DNA from: a virus | Virus record (IMG/VR): IMGVR_UViG_3300034012_001498 | Span: 1-37,438 of that record | Strand: one strand, 5' to 3' | DNA length: 37,438 nucleotides | In this document: piece after piece, positions 5,340 to 10,133 of the stretch | Position numbering within the stretch: the first letter of the stretch is position 1 | Layout of the letters: the number at the start of each line of letters is the position of its first letter | Made by a program: the position numbers and the translations under genes | The notes under the pieces: generated by a model | Database searches by the model: none | Told to the model about the DNA's origin: nothing | What the model saw: the letters and a program-made list of their open reading frames with translations, nothing else

Positions 5340-6350
5340 CTATATCTTCCACCACGCCCGCCAATCGGCAAGGGCGGCTGGCACAGCATACACCTTCTGC
5401 ACCATCGCCGCCGAGGTATGCCCCATTTGGTAGGCCGTCAGCCCCGCGTTCTTGGCCCTGCTCAAATGGTAGGTGGCGAAACTGTGCCGCAGGGCATTGT
5501 CGGGCCATTCGGCCAGCACGGGCGCACAGGCCCGCCGTCGGTGCGTGTGCAGGGTTTCCGAGGCCACGGCGATAATCTTACCCGATTGCTTGGCAAGCCA
5601 CGTCTTGCGCCGTCGTAGCGGCTCGGTAAAGTCCACGATGCGCTGGTCGAATCCGCCCGAATCCTTCATTGCGCCGGGCGGGACGTGGATCTGCCCCGAT
5701 TTAGTATTTACGTGGCCCCACTCCATCCGCTCCACCTCCTCAGTCCGCAGCCCAGCAAAGCCCCCAAGCAGCAGCAAGGCGCGCACATGGTCGGGAAGCT
5801 CGAGCTTAAGCAGGGCCGACATTTGCCCTGGCGTAAGGATGTTTCGCCCTGGCTTAGTCTTGGGCGCGGGAACCGCTGTAATCGGATCGTGCGGGATAAG
5901 GCGGTTGCTGGCTAGGTAGCCAAAAAACATCCGCGCGTAGCGGAAATACATGGCTTGGGTATTGGTGTTGGCCGAGCGGCCCTTGATCCAGCGCCGCAGC
6001 GCCACGGCCTCGATGTCGCCCACTGCCCCGCTAAATGCTTTGCCGAATGCCTTCTCAAAGATGGCGAGCTTTTCCTCGTGGCTAGAGCTTTTCGGATCGG
6101 CCTCGTTTACGAACATTCGCAGCGCCGCCTTGACCGTCAGGCCATCGGGATTGTGAAGCGATTGCATCCCCTTCTCCGTCACTCTCGCGGTGAGTTTGGC
6201 CCCTTCCGACCAGGCTAATTCCTCGGATGGAAAGAAATGTCGCACCCTTTGGCCGTGGGCAAAGAAGTCGCAGCACCACGGGTTTGATTTGTTCCAAGCT
6301 GACTTTCGCACTCGGAATCTGACGGGGTTAATGTTGCGCCCCATTGCCAT
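5340..6350 (-). CDS. int: Tyrosine recombinase / phage integrase
   Basis: 336 aa from ATG at 6350 (MAMGRNINPV); a second ATG lies at 6344. It performs site-specific integration and excision at attP. The N-terminal arm-binding region (about 1-65) is followed by a SAM-like core-binding domain (about 70-160) and the catalytic domain. Catalytic residues are Arg202 (GLRTEE), Arg288 in NALRHSF, His311 (MGH) and Tyr321 (VYA). Box II has Asn285 where lambda Int has His. I recall NALRHSF as common in verrucomicrobial integrases, so this may be a lineage mark rather than a defect. The frame is open upstream to 6491, but that part reads through the tRNA fragment (GSNPTPSA) and is not coding. The promoter overlaps a TTGCCAA dyad. 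Confidence 0.93.
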   Translation of the reverse strand: MAMGRNINPVRFRVRKSAWNKSNPWCCDFFAHGQRVRHFFPSEELAWSEGAKLTARVTEKGMQSLHNPDGLTVKAALRMFVNEADPKSSSHEEKLAIFEKAFGKAFSGAVGDIEAVALRRWIKGRSANTNTQAMYFRYARMFFGYLASNRLIPHDPITAVPAPKTKPGRNILTPGQMSALLKLELPDHVRALLLLGGFAGLRTEEVERMEWGHVNTKSGQIHVPPGAMKDSGGFDQRIVDFTEPLRRRKTWLAKQSGKIIAVASETLHTHRRRACAPVLAEWPDNALRHSFATYHLSRAKNAGLTAYQMGHTSAAMVQKVYAVPAALADWRAWWKI

Positions 6351-6389
6351 AATTGCCAAAAACCTAGCCTTTATTGCCAACTTTGGCAA
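6344..6389. repeat. TTGCCA(A) repeats left of attP
   Basis: TTGCCA at 6344, TTGCCAA at 6353 and 6374, and the inverted copy TTGGCAA at 6383. With the copies at 6564-6586 they flank the attP core on both sides, as integrase arm-type sites do. The same core is in the RHH operator, so they could also be repressor sites. Confidence 0.6.
6361..6389 (-). promoter_or_regulatory. Predicted integrase promoter overlapping a TTGCCAA dyad
   Basis: Minus strand TTGCCA (6389-6384), 17-nt spacer and TAGGTT (6366-6361). The ATG follows 10 nt later. The -35 is half of the perfect dyad TTGCCAA-CT-TTGGCAA at 6374-6389. Confidence 0.5.
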
Positions 6390-6463
6390 ACGAAAAGCCG
6401 CGACAAGCAAGAACACTGGAGCGGCGTAAGTGTCTAAGCCTGTGCGGCTTTTACTCTGTAAAG

Positions 6464-6521
6464 TGGCGGAAGGGGTGGGATTCGAACCCACGGTTGGTTT
6501 AACCCAACGCTCGATTTCGAG
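6464..6521 (-). other. attP core: 3' part of a tRNA-Ser (anticodon CGA)
   Basis: Read on the minus strand, the segment runs from the anticodon loop (CTCGAAA, anticodon CGA) through TCGAG to a long variable arm (GTTGG...CCAAC). It then has a perfect T-arm (GTGGG TTCGAAT CCCAC), the acceptor 3' strand CCCTTCC, G and CCA. The 5' half is absent: the bases beyond 6521 do not pair with this 3' half. This is what an attP carrying the 3' end of a host tRNA gene looks like. It lies about 115 bp upstream of the integrase start. Integration would restore an intact host tRNA-Ser. Confidence 0.82.
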
Positions 6522-6563
6522 GGGAGGGTTCGCTGCTAGTGGTCAGGCACTTACAAAAGCCCT

Positions 6564-6586
6564 GCCAATGATTGCCAACATTGGCG
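6564..6586. repeat. TTGCCAA dyad right of attP
   Basis: GCCAATG (6564-6570) is inverted as CATTGGC (6579-6585). Inside it is TTGCCAA-CA-TTGGC (6572-6585). This matches the core of the RHH operator and the integrase-promoter dyad. Confidence 0.65.
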
Positions 6587-6599
6587 TTTTTTCTATGTC
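6572..6599 (+). promoter_or_regulatory. Predicted promoter of the plus-strand accessory operon
   Basis: TTGCCA (6572-6577), a 16-nt spacer and TATGTC (6594-6599). The GTG start of the first gene is at 6627. The -35 is again half of a TTGCCAA-N2-TTGG dyad, so the operon may share the phage repressor. Confidence 0.5.
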
Positions 6600-6604
6600 A
6601 CGCT

Positions 6605-6611
6605 TTGACAC
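6605..6611 (+). promoter_or_regulatory. TTGACAC element before the accessory operon
   Basis: The 7-mer found before many minus-strand late genes, here on the plus strand and 15 nt before the GTG at 6627. Confidence 0.5.
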
Positions 6612-6626
6612 CTCGTTCGCCCATGC

Positions 6627-7373
6627 GTGGCGACGATCACCCGAAAGTGGAAAAGATGGGTAGCCCTGACTTGTTCACATGGGTCCGACATCGACCCCAA
6701 AGCCCGCGAGGCCGCGCTGACTTTTATTGATCGCTGGAAACCCGAGCAGCGCCTGCACCTTGGCGATGCCATCGACTTAGCCTGTCTGCGAGCCGGTGCC
6801 AGGCGCGATCCTGATGAGCCAGACCGCGCTCAGTCGCTCATGGACGATTTGCTCTCTGGCCTTTCATTCCTACATGAGATCCGCCCGACTATCTATTTCC
6901 ACGGGAACCATGAGGCCCGCGCTGTCGCCCTAACTCACAGCGGCAACCAGATCGTCGCCTATGCCGCCTCTCAGGTGATGGCGAAGATGCACGACGGCCT
7001 CGCCAAATACAAAACCACGATCGTCCCCTATCGCGGCATTCTGCGGGAATCGGTCCGCCACTTAGGCGGCACAGCATTTCTCCACGGCGCTCTCTTCAAC
7101 GTCTCAGCCGCCCGCGACACGGCGGAAACCATCGGCACCCACTGCGTATTCGGCCACACGCACAGAATTGCCGTAGAAGCCGCTAGGACGCACGCAGACG
7201 CCATCGGCTACAACATCGGGTGCCTCACCCGTCTCGACATGGAATACGCGGCCTCGAGGCGCGCAACGTGCGCTTGGAGGCATGGCCTGGCTTATGGCGA
7301 ATATTTGCCTGACGGCACCGGCTGCACCGTGAACGTGCTGACGCTTTCCCCCCACTACCGCCTGCCCCTATGA
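6627..7373 (+). CDS. Calcineurin-like metallophosphoesterase
   Basis: 248 aa, GTG start. Metallophosphoesterase superfamily: LGDAID (Asp47), FHGNHEAR (Asn94, His95), a later His in FLHGALFN, and FGHTHR near residue 174. These order correctly as the di-metal ligands. The first motif, usually D-x-H, reads C-S-H here (CSH at 16-18), so one canonical Asp ligand appears replaced by Cys. The substrate is unknown. Phage relatives cleave nucleotides or phosphodiesters and are often carried as accessory genes. It is the first gene of a four-gene operon next to attP, opposite to the lytic genes, which suggests expression in the lysogen. Confidence 0.82.
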   Translation: MATITRKWKRWVALTCSHGSDIDPKAREAALTFIDRWKPEQRLHLGDAIDLACLRAGARRDPDEPDRAQSLMDDLLSGLSFLHEIRPTIYFHGNHEARAVALTHSGNQIVAYAASQVMAKMHDGLAKYKTTIVPYRGILRESVRHLGGTAFLHGALFNVSAARDTAETIGTHCVFGHTHRIAVEAARTHADAIGYNIGCLTRLDMEYAASRRATCAWRHGLAYGEYLPDGTGCTVNVLTLSPHYRLPL

Positions 7374-7636
7374 GCCGCAAACCCAAAGCAATCGGCTCAG
7401 ACGCCGACCTCGCCGCCTGGTGCGCTGCCTTAGCCGAGCCCTGCATTGCCGCCGAGGCCGTGCCCGCCGGCTGGTTCACGGTGGCCGATTTGGCCGACCA
7501 GACGCAGCGCAGGCCCGTCACGGTAAGCGGGCGAATGCGGGACTTCGTGCGCCAAGGCAAAGCCGAGATGCGCCGTTTCCGCATAATGACCGGGCGCGGC
7601 GTTTATCCCGTGCCGCATTATCGACTGCTACAATGA
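7370..7636 (+). CDS. Small winged-helix-like protein
   Basis: 88 aa. The ATG overlaps the stop of the phosphoesterase gene (ATGA). AGWFTVADLADQTQRRPVTVSGRMRDFVRQGKAEMRRFR reads as a helix-turn-helix: helix TVADLADQT, recognition helix VTVSGRMRDFVRQG, then a wing with MRRFRIMTGRGVYPVPHYRL. It is probably a DNA-binding regulator of the operon or phage. Exact family not recognised. Confidence 0.65.
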   Translation: MSRKPKAIGSDADLAAWCAALAEPCIAAEAVPAGWFTVADLADQTQRRPVTVSGRMRDFVRQGKAEMRRFRIMTGRGVYPVPHYRLLQ

Positions 7637-7971
7637 GCAAACGATTAGCAAAAAAGTCAGTCAAGCGCCCCACGCTGCGCTTCAAGCTAGACGGCGAGTG
7701 GTGGACGGTGCGCGTTGAGCGGCCCCCGGATCGGGAATTATGTGAGGGGTGCGTGGTCTACAAGAAACGAACCATTTACTTCCACCCGAAGGCCGTGAAA
7801 GACAACCTGCTCGGCATCGTCGCGCACGAGCTTGCCCATGTGAACTTCGTGTGCGCTGACGAAACCCATGTCCGCGACCATGAGCGGTTGGTTTCGGTTG
7901 TCGCGCGCTGGCTCGCCAATACCTTCTGCGATGGGAAGATCAGCATCGGCCAGCACAGGCGGGACAAATGA
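7633..7971 (+). CDS. HExxH zinc metallopeptidase-like protein
   Basis: 112 aa from ATG at 7633, coupled to the previous gene by ATGA. The zinc-peptidase motif HELAH sits in GIVAHELAHVNF near residue 60, followed by ETHVRDHERLVSVVARWL, where a third ligand (His or Glu) could lie. The N-terminus is basic (MSKRLAKKSVKRPTLRF). It resembles compact SprT/ImmA-like metallopeptidase domains. ImmA-type proteins cleave repressors, but here that is only a possibility. A longer reading from 7420 is another frame of the previous gene and is not favoured. Confidence 0.7.
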   Translation: MSKRLAKKSVKRPTLRFKLDGEWWTVRVERPPDRELCEGCVVYKKRTIYFHPKAVKDNLLGIVAHELAHVNFVCADETHVRDHERLVSVVARWLANTFCDGKISIGQHRRDK

Positions 7972-8120
7972 CCTTCTGGCCCCTCGTCATCACCACCGCC
8001 TGCTACTTGTGGACGGCCTACGGATTCTGGAGCCAAGGCCAGCCAGCCCTCGGAACTTGCTTTCTGTTCTATGCCTGCGCCAACGCGGGCTTCATGGCGA
8101 TTGCCTTGGGGTGGCGCTAA
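7968..8120 (+). CDS. 50-aa double-pass membrane peptide
   Basis: ATG at 7968 overlaps the preceding TGA. Translation starts MTFWPLVITTACYLWTAYGF, then WSQGQPALG as a turn, then TCFLFYACANAGFMAIALGW. This makes two hydrophobic helices of similar length in a hairpin. It is probably an inner-membrane protein. As last gene of the accessory operon next to the lysis region it could be an antiholin or an exclusion protein. This is inference only. Confidence 0.65.
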   Translation: MTFWPLVITTACYLWTAYGFWSQGQPALGTCFLFYACANAGFMAIALGWR

Positions 8121-8121
8121 T

Positions 8122-8143
8122 CCCATCGAATCCGATGGGTTTG
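8122..8143 (+). terminator. Probable terminator of the accessory operon
   Basis: CCCATCG (8122-8128), loop AATC, CGATGGG (8133-8139), then TTTG, starting 2 nt after the last stop codon. A second weaker stem (CCCGT...ACGGG) follows. The T-run is short. Confidence 0.6.
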
Positions 8144-8305
8144 CAATCCCGTCGAAATCCACGGGTTAAGGGCGGGGACAAATTGCCCCCTCCCCTGCAC
8201 TACTTGTTCACAACTAATGCGTTTTCTATCCGCATCGTCTGCAACGTGCATACGAATGACTGCTTTTTCGACACGTCCGAAAAACGTGTCGATGGCATCG
8301 ACGTA
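8144..8305. other. Convergent region with strong dyads
   Basis: Between the plus-strand operon and the end of the lysis operon. It holds CGACACGT...ACGTGTCG (8269-8291, 8-bp stem) and the palindrome GTCGATG-G-CATCGAC (8288-8302). On the minus strand the second dyad is followed by ACGTTTTT, so it can end the late transcript. No ORF with a ribosome site was found. Confidence 0.5.
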
Positions 8306-8446
8306 TTAGGCCATGAGCGTCAGCAAACGTCTGACCAAACGCCACAAGCTGAACTTCCCCGCAGGGAAACTCGGCGCGTGCCGCTCGACGTAGCCGACTG
8401 CTCCGTAAGGGCCATAGACAAGGCCGCTGTCGGTAGATCGGTGCAT
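8306..8446 (-). CDS. 46-aa hypothetical protein after the endolysin
   Basis: ATG at 8446 with a strong AAAGGAGG at 6-nt spacing. It is the last gene of the leftward late operon. The product begins MHRSTDSGLVYGPYGAVGYV and ends with a basic helix (FSLWRLVRRLLTLMA). Family not recognised. The ribosome site is among the best in the window, which supports a real gene. Confidence 0.65.
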   Translation of the reverse strand: MHRSTDSGLVYGPYGAVGYVERHAPSFPAGKFSLWRLVRRLLTLMA

Positions 8447-8495
8447 AGGTGTCCTCCTTTCATCTTCGTAATAACAAAAGCAATCGCCGTGCCGA

Positions 8496-9032
8496 TTAGG
8501 CGGGCAACTCAAAGTGCGGTCGATCCGTCTTGCCGCCGCGCCAGCGCCCGCCCCATACAAGGCCAAGCTGCTCGCCAATCTCGCCAGCGCGAGTGTAGTG
8601 CTTGGATTCCCAGACCACGTTCTTGCCGCTGAACAAAGCAATGTCGATGGCGCGGCCTGTGAGGTGTCGAGACTTTAGCGTCCAAGTCACCTTCGGCCCC
8701 GGAGCCGTGCGGCCTTTGGCATAAAGCGCGGCCTGTTGCGCTGGCGTCCTGCGGCCTTGGATGACCTTGAAAGTTAAGCCTTCGGCAGCGAGACGGCGCA
8801 AAAGCTCGCGGCCTAGCCGCTGAAGCTGTGGCTGAACGGTTGCCAAGTTTTTTTCACTTCTCGGATCGGCTTGCCACGCGGCGCTCGGCTTCGACTCCAC
8901 CACCTTTGTCGTGGTGCTCGGCGCGTGCGTCGAGGATGCTTTTGATACTGAGGAGGAGTTCTGCGAGGTCGGCAGTGGGCCATTTGGAGAGGCCGCGAAT
9001 AAACGACTGAACCATGTGATGAGTGCTTTCAT
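8496..9032 (-). CDS. Endolysin, M15 (VanY/CwlK-like) peptidase
   Basis: 178 aa. Cleaves peptide bonds of the peptidoglycan stem peptide at lysis. Residues 1-60 are a short hydrophobic/basic start followed by a Ser/Thr/Pro-rich linker. The M15 domain spans about 65-178: IQGRRTPAQQAALYAKGRT, then SRHLTGRAIDIAL with zinc ligands His123 and Asp130, and GKTDRPHFEL with His173. These are the ligands and order of L-alanyl-D-glutamate endolysins such as T5 Lys. No cleavable signal peptide is clear, so a holin would be needed. It starts 3 nt after the stop of the preceding small gene. Confidence 0.88.
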   Translation of the reverse strand: MKALITWFSRLFAASPNGPLPTSQNSSSVSKASSTHAPSTTTKVVESKPSAAWQADPRSEKNLATVQPQLQRLGRELLRRLAAEGLTFKVIQGRRTPAQQAALYAKGRTAPGPKVTWTLKSRHLTGRAIDIALFSGKNVVWESKHYTRAGEIGEQLGLVWGGRWRGGKTDRPHFELPA

Positions 9033-9035
9033 TTT

Positions 9036-9197
9036 CTAAAAGTCCGTCCCGCCCCGGACGCCGATGAATGTGATGCCTTTTTTGCACGTCCCTTTGACCA
9101 CGAGGCGGATCGAGGTGAAGAGGCGCGTGAAGAAGGGCCGCGTGTCAGATGGCGCGGGCTTGCGCGTGAACGCAGCGCGCAGCCACCACGCTTTCAC
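9036..9197 (-). CDS. 53-aa basic protein between lipoprotein and endolysin
   Basis: GTG at 9197 overlaps the lipoprotein stop (GTGA); the TAG at 9038-9036 is 3 nt before the endolysin ATG. The product begins MKAWWLRAAFTRKPAPSDTR and continues with PFFTRLFTSIRLVVKGTCKK and GITFIGVRGGTDF. It is strongly basic and aromatic. Family not recognised. It fills the only gap in the lysis operon and is doubly coupled, so it is probably translated. It might assist lysis. Confidence 0.6.
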   Translation of the reverse strand: MKAWWLRAAFTRKPAPSDTRPFFTRLFTSIRLVVKGTCKKGITFIGVRGGTDF

Positions 9198-9409
9198 GGC
9201 AGGACGATTTTGTCGGCAACCGCCGCCGCGTCAGTTTCCGACTTGCCCCAAGGACGCCAGAACATGACGAACCAAACCTTCTTGTCGAAGTCCGCGCCCC
9301 CAGACATTTGCCATCCGCTTTTTCCGAGCGAAAGGCTGTCGCCATTCATTTGAGGCATTGAGGCGCAACCCGTGGCGAGCAGCGCAAGCACTAGCGCGGC
9401 AAAGCGCAT
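9194..9409 (-). CDS. Small lipoprotein of the lysis cassette
   Basis: 71 aa from ATG at 9409, a few bases after the holin-like stop. It has a classic lipoprotein signal: MRFAALVLALLATGC with a lipobox ending at Cys15. The mature part has NGDSLSLGKSGWQMSGGADFD and WFVMFWRPWGKSE. A lipoprotein between holin and endolysin suggests an outer-membrane spanin subunit, comparable in place to lambda Rz1, but it is not Pro-rich and no inner-membrane Rz partner is evident. Superinfection exclusion is the alternative. Its presence implies a Gram-negative host. Confidence 0.72.
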   Translation of the reverse strand: MRFAALVLALLATGCASMPQMNGDSLSLGKSGWQMSGGADFDKKVWFVMFWRPWGKSETDAAAVADKIVLP

Positions 9410-9411
9410 TG

Positions 9412-9579
9412 TCACTTCTCCCGGCGAAAAACTTCGTAGAGCGAGATGGCAGCAATAGCGGCGGCGGCAATGGCGCTCCATTGCTCCGGGTCGAGTTTCC
9501 AGCCGACCGCCGCCGTGAGCGTAGCGAGTCCGGCCCATGTGCTGCGTTCTTTGAGTCTAGCGAGGATCGTGGTGACCAT
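9412..9579 (-). CDS. Putative holin (55 aa)
   Basis: ATG at 9579, preceded by GAGGGC and a TTGACAC element. Begins MVTTILARLKERSTWAGLA. Two hydrophobic segments, about 14-26 (TWAGLATLTAAVG) and 34-48 (SAIAAAAIAAISLYE), are separated by KLDPEQW, with a charged tail FRREK. The plan 'LKERSTWxGL...LxPEQ...A' is common in small phage holins. It is followed by a lipoprotein, a basic peptide and the endolysin, which fits a lysis cassette. It would form inner-membrane holes that release the endolysin. Confidence 0.78.
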   Translation of the reverse strand: MVTTILARLKERSTWAGLATLTAAVGWKLDPEQWSAIAAAAIAAISLYEVFRREK

Positions 9580-9591
9580 GCCCTCGGCGGG

Positions 9592-9598
9592 GTGTCAA
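9592..9598 (-). promoter_or_regulatory. TTGACAC element before the holin gene
   Basis: Followed after 12 nt (ending GAGGGC) by the ATG. The upstream gene stops with a separate TAG, so TTGACAC is not merely its stop codon. Confidence 0.6.
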
Positions 9599-9601
9599 AG
9601 C

Positions 9602-10132
9602 CTACCCAGCGAGGTCGGTGACGGCCTCCGCACTCGCCTCCGCAAAGCTCGCCTGCGGCACGCCGAAAGACTCCGCTGGTGCGGGTGTCGGGTTTGCGGC
9701 CCACGCAAGCATCACGCTTTCCAGCCATGTCTTGCAGGCCGACATCTTCGGGCCGAGGGGCTTGCCTGCTTGGAGGAGGGCCATTTCAAGGCGTTGCAAG
9801 GCGGCGATTTGGTAGGCCGAGAAATACTTGGCGACCACTTGCTCTGCCGTGAACGTCTCCACATACGGAGTTGGCGGCGGCGGGATCACATAGCCCTCAT
9901 CCACAGGCAGCGCGGCTTCGATGGCAGCTTTGACCGTGGCCTCGTCCAAGTCTTCCAGCACAGGGCCGTCAGTCGCCCACAGGGTCAATCGTGTCGGCCA
10001 GCCCACCTCGACCACCTCCACCTCGCCCGTCTCGCTGTCGCGTTGTAGCTGGTAGGACAGGCCGTGCCATGTCTTGCCGTCTATGCTGCGGGGTTCGGCT
10101 AAGAGGACGTTGTAGATGGTTTCGGTGTTCAT
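9602..10132 (-). CDS. Tail-end protein, fibre-associated, unknown
   Basis: 176 aa, starting 1 nt after the long fibre gene. MNTETIYNVLLAEPRSIDGKTW, a Pro-rich stretch (VIPPPPTPYVETF) and a helical C-terminal half rich in Ala (YQIAALQRLEMALLQAGK). It resembles small proteins next to fibres that act as fibre chaperones or caps, but I recognise no family. Last structural gene before lysis. Confidence 0.6.
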   Translation of the reverse strand: MNTETIYNVLLAEPRSIDGKTWHGLSYQLQRDSETGEVEVVEVGWPTRLTLWATDGPVLEDLDEATVKAAIEAALPVDEGYVIPPPPTPYVETFTAEQVVAKYFSAYQIAALQRLEMALLQAGKPLGPKMSACKTWLESVMLAWAANPTPAPAESFGVPQASFAEASAEAVTDLAG

Positions 10133-10133
10133 A

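Noticed and set aside
6351-6491. N-terminal extension of the integrase to 6491
   Set aside because: The added residues (GSNPTPSATLQSK...) are a translation of the tRNA fragment and arm repeats, and lie upstream of the predicted promoter.
6464-6560. A complete tRNA-Ser gene at attP
   Set aside because: Only the 3' half folds. The bases beyond 6521 do not form a D-arm or pair as acceptor and anticodon stems, so it is an att fragment and not a gene.
8854-9015. 53-codon ORF nested out of frame in the endolysin gene (MVQSFIRGLSKWP...)
   Set aside because: It has a plausible helix but no ribosome site, and lies inside the low-complexity linker of the endolysin. Overprinting is possible, but the evidence is too thin.
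9592-9598. TTGACAC as ordinary sigma-70 -35 boxes
   Set aside because: The start codons lie 12-19 nt downstream, where the -10 would have to be, and no -10-like sequence fits, so separate promoters per late gene are unlikely.
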